Shown in pieces: positions 32,330 to 43,581 of a stretch of 64,000 bases of DNA. Under the pieces are notes generated by a model. That model worked only from the letters and a program-made list of their open reading frames with translations, had not been told where the DNA came from and searched no databases. Positions within the stretch are counted from its first letter, which is position 1. Each line of letters starts with the position of its first letter. A program made the translations under genes and the position numbers. The stretch spans positions 56,133,553 to 56,197,552 of the forward strand of contig JAQMRL010000001.1 of NCBI GenBank assembly GCA_035578175.1. The letters are read 5' to 3'. The stretch comes from Catonia carolina (lineage: Eukaryota > Arthropoda > Insecta > Hemiptera > Achilidae).

Positions 32330-32847
32330 GGATAATTTTCAGCGAGCAACGGCAAATGAAAAATCAGCTTTAACGGCTCATCACGCAAGGACGTTCGCAA
32401 ATAATGCAGTTTTTGAACAGCAGGCAGTTGATTGTTGTTGTGAACAAGATCATCAAACAACGAAATGAAATTTTGGAACTCATGGATGTGCCCAGGAAAA
32501 ACAGGTAATTTTATTTTAGGCAGTTGAATTGAAGAAATACCGGCAGTTATTTTTTCAGTTTTATTGAAACCAGGTGAAACGTAGGGTAGAACATTGCAGT
32601 ATTTAGTTTCAATGTCTAGGTGAGTATCGGCTATCAGTTTTTGAAAATCGTCAGTATGGTTGACGGCTAAAGTATCAACCAATTGTTCAAGAATTTGCTT
32701 GAATTCATCGTACAAACGGTTGGCTTCAGTACGGAACAACTCGTTTGCAACAGTGGGTACGTTAACACTATTTTGCATTGACGGAATTGTGTCCAGGGCT
32801 CGAAATATGTGCCTGGCTTTGACAAACAACGGGTTAGACGCATCCAT
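32330..32847 (-). pseudogene. BEL/Pao gag N-terminal fragment, copy 3
   Basis: Starts MDASNPLFVKARHIFRAL at 32847 and runs about 170 residues. It matches the N-terminus of the other two BEL gag proteins, including the signature IKLPVFPGHIHEFQNFISLF and VQKLHYLRTSLRDEPL. Similarity ends after ENYPLAYKL near 32330, where the sequence changes to non-BEL DNA; the zinc knuckles, protease and pol are missing. The open frame is intact over this stretch. Confidence 0.8.
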
Positions 32848-33734
32848 TGTGAAGAATGCAAACGATTATTTGAATTATGTTGAATATAATTAAATTTAAC
32901 AATATTAATTGTCAACAGTTGTATAGTATTAGAACGCAGACAACAACAACAGAATTAGCAGAATGAGTCGAAACGGCTTGAAATTGTAATAGCAAGGTCA
33001 CTATCAAACAGCGGTGCAGAAGTAAACATCCTAAAATAATTTTATACAATGAATTAATAGCTGATATAAGATGTACTTGAATTGTTGAAATAATTGGCAA
33101 ATAATTAAGCAGTTATTAACCGGCAGTACGGATAATTCACAGCATATTAATTGATCGGTTAAACATATCAAAAGTGAGGTTAAACATTATAAGATTAACC
33201 ATTAATCAGATTTGAGAATAATTGTAACAGTAAATTGTTATAAACGACTCAAGAAATAACTGAATAACGGAGTAAATTGTTAATTGAAACATTGACAGAA
33301 CACCTTACACAGTTTATAATCAAACACAATTTAGATTGTATAAAACAGTTTTATCACGCAGCGTGAAACGAATTGAACGAATGTTGTTGCGAATAACCAC
33401 TTGAATTTCAGTAAAATCGGTTTAGGTTGTATGTGCACAGCCCGTAATAACATTGACAACAAATCATTTGCAAACACGGTTTATTTTAAACATTTACTGA
33501 AGAAGTCGGATTATTGAAATTCGGATAACCAAGCTTGGTATTGGTTACCGATTTGGGTATCAAACAATCAGCCAGAATTAAGTTGTAGTGTTATTGTAAT
33601 AATTACAATAGTAGCAATGTATTTGAGAACAGTCTAAAATCCTATGTTGCGTAATGCTAACTTTGTCAGATTTCTCTAGTACTAATAAAGATATTGCTAT
33701 GATTCTTTTTTTGTTTTAAAGCTTATTCCTTTTT
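32848..33734 (-). other. Probable leader of BEL copy 3, then unassigned sequence
   Basis: By position the first several hundred bases should be the BEL 5' untranslated leader. I could not find the TGTTAA LTR edge or the TTTGGTCC motif that marks it in the other two copies, so no LTR is called. Confidence 0.35.
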
Positions 33735-33886
33735 CTAGTTCCTCCCACAGCAAAATTTAGTTTCCATGAAAACCAAATTAGAAAAAAAATATACCGTGAA
33801 AGTCTTCTCATCAACATCTATAAAAATTTAAAAAAAATCTTTCGTTATTAATCACTTTAGCAAAAAAAATCTTTGGGAGGAACTAG
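33735..33886. repeat. Short MITE-like unit with 13-bp inverted ends
   Basis: CTAGTTCCTCCCA (33735-33747) and its exact complement (33874-33886) bound about 150 bases of AT-rich DNA. CTAG at the outermost ends may be a duplicated target or part of the repeat. One copy only in the window. Confidence 0.4.
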
Positions 33887-34105
33887 TCCTTGAGGAGATT
33901 AACACACCCTAAAAATGTGAAGAAGATATATTAACAGGTTCCTGAGAAATCTGGCATCAAAGTTAAAAAATTACAATTTACGGGAATTGTAAAGCAAAGT
34001 TGTAAATGTCTCGTTGCAGACTTATCTAAACACTAATAAGTTTCAGTAGAGTATGAAGGCTTATCTGGGTCCTCTTCTGCTGCATATAAGTCCTCCAGTT
34101 TCCTT

Positions 34106-35508
34106 TTATTCATTGTTCGGCTGTTGAATCTTCTTTTCCAGTTCTTTGTTGGCTTTTTCTGCTTTATAAATTCTTATTTTATCTAGTCTCATTGCTTCGA
34201 CAAAGTGCTTCCCTAGATTTAATTTCATGTGGTCTATCATTAAACATTTAGTCACATAACCATCATTAAAGCAAGCAACAGCATCGTTGACTCCTAAATA
34301 TAGGGTCGGTAAAGTGACAAAAGTATGTTTTGGCAGTCGTGTCCAAATGACGTTGTTCAATGACTCATTACAATTTTGGGTTCTTTCTCGTAGACATCTT
34401 TTTAGGAGAATGGGGTTTGCTAAATCTTTATAAATCTGTATAATTTATTCCATGATGATTTCTGGTAGGTGAAAATGTTTATTACATATGTTCATACGGT
34501 TGACCAGAAATACGAGCTTTTTGAAATTTACACCAGGAGTTTTCATCGGATGGACATAATGTATGGATTGGTTTTTTATCAGATATTTTACATGATAAAA
34601 TCCTGCCCATGTTTCTTTCTGCATGGCACTAAGACTTTGCGAATTTTGTCTTAATTGCAAGACCATAGAAATTTTGCAGTTTTTGAATAGCAGTGTCGGT
34701 CAAACGGTTCTGTCCACGTAATGTTTTCCCATCAGATAATTTTATCTTTTTATCTTTCAAATTTCGAGGCCTTGTCCCCATTCTTTTTTGAAGATGAGCA
34801 ATACATTCCAATTTCTCAATGGTACCTTTCTTTCATTTATGGCAATAAAGGCTTTGAAATCTCCATCATCTAAGTATTCCACATACCGTACATTGTGTTC
34901 TGGAATGGATTGTTCAAATATCTCTAGGGCTCCAGCAACCTCCATTCCTCCGCTTGTACTCAAAAAATTAGCCCTACAGTTTTCTTCGTGTTATTTTTTG
35001 TTCTATTGGGACACTTACAATACTTTGAAAGTATAGAAGTACCCAAAACCTTACAAGTGTCAACTAGTGTAGCGGCACTACACCATTCAACGAAGTATGA
35101 CCACGTTTCTGCCAGGTACCATCGACAGCGACAGTTAAATCTCTGTTACCATTGTTAAAAGCCACAGACTTTTCCACAGCATTATGCATAGATGGCTTGC
35201 AGATTTCCTTATAACAGAGCCTAAAACCTTTTCATGTTCAGTGTATAGAGTAGGGGGTGGTGGCAAGTTCATAATACCACAGAGCATTTTTGCTGCTGTG
35301 TGTTCCTTACCAATTTAACGCATACCACTGACTCATCATCTCTCTCACAATTATGAAACTCTTTCTTTTTATTACAATTCGTACAGTAAATGATTATTTT
35401 GCACACTAATCCTACAATTATTTTGTTCTTTATCAACAAAAAGTTATGGCATTTGTTACACATAGCAATATCTTTCAGTTCAATCTCAATTTGTCCAAGA
35501 TCTAACAT
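34106..35508 (-). pseudogene. Mutator-like transposase, broken
   Basis: Fragments in three frames read right to left: a Cys-rich N-terminus (about 35508-35269, CNKCHNF then CTNCNKK); VDGTWQKRGHTSLNGVV (about 35140-35070), the first Asp region; SGGMEVAGALEIFEQS and YVEYLDDGDFKAF (34963-34757) with the second Asp; QKRMGTRPRNLKDKK and LSDGKTLRGQNRLTD (34811-34629); and a C-terminal part ending near 34106. This set matches the animal 'Mutator-like transposase' domain family. At least three frameshifts and several stops break it. These enzymes cut and paste DNA elements. No TIR pair was identified. Confidence 0.8.
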
Positions 35509-35543
35509 ATTATATGCTACAGTCTCATTTTATACCATAGCTC

Positions 35544-35559
35544 GGGGTTACTTTGGCCC
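35544..35559. repeat. Isolated copy of the pogo terminal word
   Basis: GGGGTTACTTTGGCCC here resembles GGGGTAACTTTGCCCC at 35750-35765 and the palindrome at 42463-42508. It may be a fragment of another copy of the same pogo family. Confidence 0.35.
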
Positions 35560-36170
35560 GGAATACATGTTTCTTCAGTGAAAAAAAGTTATAAATAATT
35601 TAATTTTCAACAGATTATTCATTTTTTAAATTATATGTGTTCCTGAGATTCTAAAGAATCTTTCTATATATCTAAACAATATTTTAGTTTATTATTTTAC
35701 TATCATTATTATTATTATTGTATAGACAGGGTCAAAGTTGCCTTAACTCGGGGTAACTTTGCCCCACTTCAAAAATCATTTGTTTAAGATAGTATTATTG
35801 ATAAGTGGGCCAATGTTTCCTCATATTTATATTTCCATATAAAGTATAACTTATAAATATTATGTTACCGACAGTAAAATAGCTGAAAAACAGCAAAACA
35901 AAGGCGAAAAACCTTCAGACGGGGTGAAAAATCAATAACACTTACGTTTACTTTATAATAGGTATAAGTATATCTGTACCTCAGAGCCAAATGAACGTAA
36001 GTCCAAAACACTAATTTTACAGGGGAGAAGAAAAACTAAACTTTTATTACCTTATTGTGAATCTTTATCTGCTCCATCATGCTGTGTTGCATTTTAATGG
36101 TTTATTATCATTTTTTTCAATTTTCATAATTTATTATAAACATTTTAAAGTTTCTTTTGTAGTTTCCTAA

Positions 36171-36255
36171 AAAATGGACTTAATACTTTTTGGCCCTGAA
36201 TACTTCCAGACTGCTACAGTTTGACATAGGAACCAAAAAGTAGTAAGTCCATTTT
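36171..36255. repeat. Left subterminal hairpin of the Sola-like element
   Basis: The 23-bp arms 36171-36193 and 36233-36255 pair at 22 of 23 positions; the left arm starts AAAATGGACTTAATAC. Confidence 0.8.
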
Positions 36256-36624
36256 CTTTTTTCTAGTCACCCTTTTTTATGTGGACTTAAAAAAATACAA
36301 GTAGGTATTTCATAAATAAAACATTTATCGCAATTTTTCTTAAGTAATACAAACATTTATTTAAGACAATTAAAAATACAACCATATAAAATTATAATAA
36401 ACAATTAGTATTTAGTATCATAAATTAACAAGACTTAATTATTTAAAATAGTAATGACAAACTTATGCTCTAATACCAATGACAAACAACTCCAATAATA
36501 ATACCAATGACAACAAAGTAAATTTTTTCCAGTTTCTATTGATTTCCTAATCATTGCCAGGAAAGTCACTTGCACCATGTTCATGATTTAAGTTTTGAAA
36601 GTATCCATGATACTCTTCAGGAAC

Positions 36625-39600
36625 CTATTGCAAAAGGGTCTGAAGATCTTTATATTTTGCAGTGCTAATTTTTTTCTTTTGTTCCCATAGTAGAGGTAAA
36701 TTATTAGGAAATAACCCTTCAATACTTTTCCTTTGGTTTCTTCTCAGGTCAATAGACTTGAAAGCAACGTCCTCAAAGGTATTTTTGTAATATAATATTC
36801 CAGGTGTAGCCTTTCTTATTTGAAGCCATACAGCCATTGATATTTGAAAATTTTCCCCTGTTTCATTTTTTTTACGTTGGATGAAAGGTCCTGAATTTTC
36901 TTGAAGGTGTGTGATGCGCTTAAAGTCATTTGATACCATCCGCTTCACTTTGAATGGAACCTTTGATTTACAAGTAGAAATGAATTGAACCCAATCATTG
37001 CACGTGAAAATGGTGTTAGCCTTTGCACTCTTTCTTGCCCGTTTGATGACACTATGGTCAGTATCCACTTCCATGTGGGTGTGTCCTCTCAAAAGATATT
37101 TATGGTTTATCTCCTTGAGGTTTTTGGGCGAATTAAGTAGGTACATGTACATAAGTACCATCATTAAATTTCGATTCTGTCCGGGGCAACTGTCCGACCA
37201 GACTGTTAAGTGTTCAATTTCTGAATTTTTTGTTAAATCACTATTCATTGCCCACGTAAAAAAGCATGAAGCCATTTCATTACCTCCACGGCCTGCAGTT
37301 GCTTCATCCCAAATCATACACCAGGACTCATGTGCACTATGTATAGTGTAATTGAGAGTCCACAGCTTACGCAGATAGAAGCTTTGCGCATTTGTTAAAT
37401 TTGGAGTCGACAAACACTTCTGTAAGTCAACCATCACAACTAATTTTAAACTACTGAGATCTGCTTCCCTTTTGTCTTGTCTTTTTAATCTATACCTTAA
37501 CTGGGCGTCGTTTTGATGAGCTTCCAATTTTTTTCTAATTTCTAAGATGGCTTCATCTGATTTTGTACATTTTAATTCACACTGATAATGATCACATGTG
37601 TCACATGTATCATTATCTGGTAACCGAAATGAAAGATTAAATTCTTCATTAAAAATCTTTCTGAACAACCATTCCTTACCTACTTCTTTTCCAACACCAC
37701 GGCACTCATCTTCATAATTTTTGTACATACGGTTGATGTTTAGATGATTTCCAAGATATAATTTACTTGCCCTTTTTCTACTATAGTGGCTTTCGTAGGT
37801 TGGGTATTTTGATATGTGCGCTACTATATCATTTTTTATTTGAAATGGTGTCTTATTGGATGGGGTGTGTTTTCCTCTTTGTTCACTTGAAACTAATCCT
37901 ACATCAGATGTTTTGTTAATTGAGTTCCTAACGAAAGTCTCTGATACGGACAATGTACTTAAAAAGAAAGTTTTACAAACATGATATTTTACACTGTTTA
38001 CTTGAAAGTGATAACTCATAGATTTACTTCTTCTCTTTGATCCATCAACAGGTCCCCTTCTTGATACGTCTTTTGTTTCCACACATGAAGAAATAAATTG
38101 ACGTTTTGACTCCCATGATCTTTCGCAACTCCAGAACTCGCTATTTATTTCCTGTTGCATTGTTTCTGAAATTTGCTGCGAACACTTTAGTCTACAGTTT
38201 GTACAAGCTGGTTTAACAGGTCTACCCTCATTTTGTTTCCCAAATACAGTCAAATATTTTTTCCCACTTAATCGTTTCCTTTTTCTAATATTCTTTTTCC
38301 ATCTACCTTCTGATCTCTTCCTTTTCTTTCCTTTAACTGAAGTGGTGCTTACATTCACATAATGATCAGAATCATCTGTATCTGTGTCACTATATGGCAC
38401 TAAACTTGTACGTACTGATGCAATTTGAGAATTATGTAACTCACTTACTACAGGTTCTTGAACAAAATTTTCAATTAATCCATTTTGTTGTTCATTACAG
38501 GAGCTGCTATCATCCGATGTTTCTGGTAAACAAAAAAGTGTAGGATCTTGAATATCATCATCAGTAAAGTCACAACTCTTGTCACTCTGAGGAATTTCTG
38601 CAAAATAAACATTAATGTGTAATAGATATCATATTCTAGTGTAAAGATTTTCTTGCCTAAGAAATTATATTGCACTTCAAAAATAAAAAAAAATTATGAT
38701 TTTTTAGTGCACTGTAATTTTTAACTATTTACAATGTTCTAACTATGTGAAAACTATTTAAAATGTTTTTATATAAATCAAGCATTATTTTGTACAGTTG
38801 TTAGTACATTTTCCTCCTTCTTGTGGACTCGACCCACAGGTTCTGTTTGTTTTGTTTATTCGCAATAACATATGTAGGTTATATTTTAGGTTATTATAAA
38901 AAAATAATTACAATAAATTACTGTACCTTCTTTTTCTAAACTCAAATTGAAATGTGGATCATCATAATCATTATTGATTTTGCTTATAGTTTCAGACTCA
39001 CTGTCTATTAATTCACTGATCCAAGGATTCAAAGCCTGAAATAAAAAATAAAATTATAATAAAAAGTACAAACATACAACAGACTCTATTAAAGGTTTAG
39101 AATTTAATAGTTTACACAAGAAAACTAATGTTAAAAATTATAATTTTACACCAGAAACGTTAATATTAATTATACATTAAACAATTTTAATTAGATACAT
39201 TGCAATAATAGGTTATAAATAAAATAGAAGCAATATAATAAATAGAAGCATAAGTTATTAAACTTTTACTAACCGTTAATTCAGTCAGTTAAGGAGCTGG
39301 ACTTGAGTTTACATCATCATTATGGATTTGGCCAGTTGATTTATATTCATCGTCTATTAATTCATTGATTGAAGGATTCAGTTCCTGAAATAAAAAATAA
39401 AATTATGTATAAACATAACCAACAGACTTACTTTTTTAAAAGTTAGGTTGATAAATTGTAAAAAAATGTTAAAAATAATTATGTTACATTAGAAACACTA
39501 ACTTCTAGCGAGATATTTTAAACTTATTATTTATTAAGAACAAATAAAAAACTCAACTGCACTTACAGGTAACCAGCTACCGACTAACAATTTTTTATTC

Positions 39601-40011
39601 TTTTTCCTTTTTTAAACTTTCAATTTTTGTAAAAAATTTTTTAATTTATTTAATTTATTTGACATACGTAAATATTAGATTTAAATTTAGAATAATAAAT
39701 AAAATTATTTTTAATGATTTAATAATATTTTAATAATTTCAATAAAATTTATTTTGAAAATTTTTTAATTATTTTTATACTAGAATAACTGACTAGAATT
39801 TACTAGAAAAAACTGGCTGCTACAAACTAATCATACATTAAACTTTGTTAATTAGATACATTACATTAATAAGTTACATTTATAATAAGTTAGGTACAAA
39901 ACTTTAACTAACTTGTAATTCAGCAAGTGAGTGAGTTGAATTTGAGTTAACATCTTTTGGCTAATCATCTTCTTTTATTAAATCTTCTGTATTATTTTTA
40001 TCTTTATTCAT
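36625..40011 (-). CDS. Sola-like transposase gene, four exons inferred
   Basis: Main exon 36625-38597 (open; at least 591 residues after 38400, more upstream). The N-terminal part is basic with a Cys cluster (CTNCRLKC). Next are a zinc-ligand set (CDTCDHYQCELKC), a likely first Asp in VVMVDLQKCLSTP, and HSAHESWCMIWDEATAGRGG. SDSCPGQNRN probably carries the second Asp and GHTHMEVDTDHSVI the third. The pattern is that of a large family of DDD-type transposases in invertebrates; Sola is my inference from this and the 4-bp TSD. Upstream, exons at 38937-39035, 39274-39384 and 39913-40011 (ATG 40011) are bounded by AG and GTACAG or GTTAGT and resemble each other (LNPWISELIDSE, LNPSINELIDDE). The first two exons to be transcribed each contain one stop, so they may be dead or the start may lie later. 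Confidence 0.65.
38676..38936. other. Intron of the Sola-like transposase gene
   Basis: AT-rich with no independent gene. The donor GTACAG lies at 38936-38931 and the acceptor TTTGCAG ends at 38598 on the minus strand, so the full intron is 38598-38936. Confidence 0.5.
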
Positions 40012-40177
40012 GTTTAGGGCAATATTTATCATAATTTCTCCTCTACTTAATGGTACATAATTACTGTTCTTGTACATGTTTACTCACAGGAATACGCGCT
40101 AGTAATACCTAACCTCAAACTCTAAATAGTATAACATAAGCATGGAGTTATGGGTAATAATGGCCACTCTATTTGAG

Positions 40178-40267
40178 AGCCAAACAGTAGTATGTTGGAG
40201 TTATGATAAATTGGTTAAAAAAGTATTGCGCCAAACAATCGTAACTCCCACATACTACTGTTTGGCT
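40178..40267. repeat. Right subterminal hairpin of the Sola-like element
   Basis: The 26-bp arms 40178-40203 and 40242-40267 pair at 25 of 26 positions; each arm contains CCAAACAGTAGTATGT. The loop contains a further CCAAACA. Confidence 0.8.
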
Positions 40268-40444
40268 TCAAGAACAAATTGGACTTACTACTGTTTAACC
40301 CTGGTTATTTCAGTAAATCATAAATATTGGATTTAATGCTTTTGGGATATGAAAGAGTATACCATAGTAACAACTTTTATGCAATAAACCTAAAAATGAA
40401 AATTTTTGAGTTACTTGTGTTTGGCTCTGAGGTACAGATATTAT

Positions 40445-42383
40445 TTAATATGTACTAAAGTTACAGTATAAAATGCATTGTAAAAAATATAATAAAAGAA
40501 TGCAATAATTTAACAGGAACTTAAAATAAACAAAATTGTCCAGTTCTGGAACACTAAAAAATCCTCGCCTCAAGCACTTTGGTGGATTAATTTTTTGTAA
40601 TACGTCCTCCCAAGGGTAAATGCCAACATCTTCTTTGTCAGGCCATTTCCATGCCTTAGTCAGCTTCATCGTGCAGTGGACAGTTGGACCAGCTTCATCG
40701 TTTGTTGGGAGTTTAAGAATGCACCCAGGGTATTCCGAGTTGTTGTATAAAACAGTTAAATAATCACCAACTTGTAAGCTCTTTTTCCAATCATTTAATG
40801 CATCTGGCAGTTGCACAGCACAGCCATAGTTTCTGAAGTGCAACACTTGATTGACATTGCATGTTATTGTCATCAAAATTATCTTCTAAATCTGATATGT
40901 TCATGTCTGAACTATCACTCTGAATACTATATGCCTCATTTCCATCGGAATCAGATGAATACAGTAATGATGCTCTTTTAGGACATCGCCGTTTCTTTGG
41001 AAGAGATTTTTTGACATTGCTTAGGAATATCATATCATGTACTTCCTCCACACTTATACTTTTGCCAGGCTGGACACTTAGCTTCTTTCTTTTACGACCA
41101 GTTTGTTGAAGAGAAAGCTCTGATCGCTTTTCTTCCAAGGCATCCATAAAAGCTCTACCTACTTCTTCAATATTTGGTTCATATTGTGAGAGTTGCTGAA
41201 GAATTTCATTTTCATTAAGTGGAACTATGCCACATTTTTTAAAGCCTGACGCCAAGTTTTGGGATTTATTATTCAAGACTTCCTCAAATAGATGCTTGAA
41301 TAATCTTGCAAACTGGTCCTTTTGTACAGTTTGGTATTTTTTACCTTCTCCTGTCTTTTTCCATTTCTTTAAAATATCTCGCCAAGCAACTTTCAAAGGA
41401 TGGAAGTATGCTACATCCAGTGGCTGGGTAAGGTGAGTTGAATGAGGGGGGGAGGCACACAAATCGTATGTTCTTTTCTTCGCAAGCCTTAGTTACAGCA
41501 AAGTTAATGTGTGAAGATAGGTTGTCCCCTATTAAAACCTTGATTCCTTGTTGTCTTTTTAAATGAGGGAGAACAGTAGAAAAAAACCAGTCTTCAAATA
41601 ATGCTGCATCAAACCACCCGCTTTTGGACCGATTGTAGCGACAATTTTTTGGCCCTTCTTCTGTCCATGTTGACCATAGATGATCTGCCTTATAAACAAC
41701 ATAAGGTGCCATTAACTCACCAATACCATTGCCACAAATCATTATAGACGTTGATGTTTTTGACGAGTTCATTACACGTTCTACATAATTACTTCCCTTT
41801 TTACAAATGACTTTTGAAACTCCAGGGTCGTCTGTTAAATTGGTTTCATCAAAATTCCATATACAATCATCAGAAACCCCTTCAACACTTTTTTAAAATT
41901 TTCAAAAAACACCCGAATGTCATTCTTATTGATACCAGCTCGATCTCGCTTTATGTTGCTGCAGATACGGGTAGTTAAGTGCTTAGTATGTCGTTTGATA
42001 AAAGACTTCGCCCATTCTTAACCAGGCATGTTGTCATTCTGTTCAAACTCTGGTACTTTACGACCTTGTTTGTCAAGATAGTTTTTCATAATGTTCCGTA
42101 ATTCATATTCAGTTACAGGAAATCCGTACTCTGACAACTTTTTAACATGACTAACAAATAAAATTTCTTCTTCATATGAAAAAATTGTTGGCCTACCTGG
42201 GGAAAGGCTGAATTTTCCTTTTAATTTATTTTTTATGGTACTTCTTGGTATACCATAAAAGAAACATGTTTCATGGTGAGATTTTCTTTTTTCTCGAATA
42301 ACATCAAGGCACTTCTGTAAGGTCTCCTTGGAATAATTCGCTTATTTTCGAGAGCCTGGCCTCCGATTGTGGATTCTTGGCAT
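40445..42383 (-). pseudogene. Pogo-type (DDE_1) transposase, broken, copy 2
   Basis: Starts MPRIHNRRPGSRK at 42383, then an early stop. A pipsqueak-type helix-turn-helix follows (YSKETLQKCLDVI, YGIPRSTIKNKL) and a CENP-B-like domain (EWAKSFIKRHTKHL). The DDE core has its second Asp in LIGDNLSSHIN (41772-41341) and the third region in PLDVAYFHPLKVAWRD. SGFKKCGIVPLNENEI precedes an acidic/basic linker. A C-terminal module (40876-40445) contains VGDYLTVLYNNSEYPG and TKAWKWPDKEDVGIYPWED, a SH3-like tail often attached to this transposase type. At least four frame breaks occur (42365, 42010, about 41450 and 40860). Related to 7127-8690 but not the same copy. Confidence 0.8.
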
Positions 42384-42462
42384 GACAACAGCTACCTGAA
42401 AAGATAAATTTCTATTAGAATTTTGTTTAACATGGTGTTTTGCATTAAAACTATTACTAGGA

Positions 42463-42508
42463 TATGTTTGGGGCAACATTGGCCCGGGCTAAAGTTACCC
42501 CAAACATA
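42463..42508. repeat. 46-bp near-perfect palindrome at the pogo end
   Basis: The outer arms TATGTTTGGGG and CCCCAAACATA are exact; the centre is GGCCCGGGC. The inside word GTAACTTT(A/G)GCCC matches the left end at 35751-35764. Confidence 0.75.
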
Positions 42509-42622
42509 ACCTAAAATTGCACCCAACAACCAAAATGAGAAAAACATAAAAACAAATTGAATCAAGAACTATTTTTATTGTACAATTGTTTCATAAGTAT
42601 TTTTTAAAGTAAATAATGTAAC

Positions 42623-43507
42623 TGTCGTGCCGACCTGACATATGATTGCCAGGAAGACAGAGCGCTTTAGGGTATTTTCAAATAAATGAGTTGACACTTG
42701 GTTGTATATCGAGAGTCAAGTTTATTGAACAAAAGTTATAAAGTGAAATTTAAGTTAGTGGAAGAGACCTTCTCCTAATTCCTGTGCTTTAAATTAAACT
42801 AACGGAAACTATAAAATATTCCCATGTTATTACTTAAAAAAAATAATATATATATATTTATTGATTATGAAATTAAGTTACTGACCAAATAATAACATAT
42901 TTCTTCCTGCCACGCCCATCCTGATCTCGGCTGGTACAGACATATGAACAATTATAAAACTTTAAGAACAGTGTCTCCCCGATACCTATCAAGGTATCTC
43001 TTTTATACTGTCTTCCCCTTCCCAACAAGGATGATTCTAATATCAATAATATTTAAATTTAATTTCCTTGTTTATGATAATTTTTAATAATTTGGAAATA
43101 TTGCGTATAAAAATACATTTAAAAGGAAAAGCTGGAATAAACCAATTCCTGTCAATTCGGATGCGTCAAACAGATAAATAGTTATCATATCTATTTTTAC
43201 CTGTTTGTAACAACCGAAGGACATCCTTTGTGGTAGCACCAGGAAAAGAAGAATGGAATCTTTTACAAAAACAAGACAAAAAAAATAGATAGGCGACAGG
43301 TTAAAATAATATTTAAATAATAATGAAATCATAGTTAAAATTGCAAAAACAAGTAATAAATAAAAAGGTTGTTTAGCATTGACCTGTCCCCTTGTGACCC
43401 TAACGCAGGGAAGTGAATACAAACAAAAATGAAGTTACAGAATTTAATATTACAATGTATTTAAGAAAAAATAAAAATAAAAATATCCAAAATTCCAATA
43501 TCCCACA
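42623..43507 (-). repeat. Candidate 3' LTR of the Gypsy element
   Basis: Begins TGTCGTGCC and ends ATCCCACA on the plus strand (TGTGGGAT to CACGACA on the coding strand). On the minus strand a TATAAAA box lies at 43007-43001 and an AATAAA at 42726-42721, in the order expected of U3-R-U5. A purine tract AAGAAGAGGG abuts it. The partner LTR is outside the window, so the edges are provisional. Confidence 0.5.
43001..43007 (-). promoter_or_regulatory. TATA box in the Gypsy LTR
   Basis: TATAAAA on the minus strand, about 280 bases before the AATAAA signal at 42726-42721. Confidence 0.45.
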
Positions 43508-43520
43508 TTACCCTCTTCTT
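43508..43520 (-). promoter_or_regulatory. Polypurine tract of the Gypsy element
   Basis: AAGAAGAGGGTAA on the minus strand immediately before TGTGGGAT, where plus-strand DNA priming would occur. Confidence 0.45.
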
Positions 43521-43581
43521 AATAAAAGCAGTTGCCATGCAACTATCTTTTCAAAACAAAAAAAAACTGCAGACGCTGATT

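Larger units (their letters stand above)
35974..40437 (-). mobile_element. Sola-like DNA transposon, complete ends, 4.46 kb
   Basis: Exact 18-bp terminal inverted repeats CTGTACCTCAGAGCCAAA (35974-35991, complement 40420-40437) lie inside a 4-bp duplication ATAT (35970-35973 and 40438-40441). Four-base duplications are known for the Sola superfamily. Each end also has a long subterminal hairpin (36171-36255 and 40178-40267). It contains one large spliced transposase-like gene on minus. It sits in the 3' flank of a pogo transposon. Confidence 0.8.
35729..42508 (-). mobile_element. Pogo-type transposon copy 2, containing a Sola-like element
   Basis: The ends carry related palindromes. On the left, GGGTCAAAGTTGCC and GGGGTAACTTTGCCCC occur (35729-35765). 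On the right is a near-perfect 46-bp palindrome (42463-42508) starting TATGTTTGGGG. Between them lie the pogo transposase (40445-42383) and, at 35974-40437, a complete foreign transposon. Exact ends are uncertain because the palindromes blur the TIR limits and a TA duplication cannot be proven. Confidence 0.55.

Noticed and set aside
43084..43422. Hydrophobic 112-aa minus ORF
   Set aside because: It lies inside the candidate Gypsy LTR, is AT-rich, and has no family.
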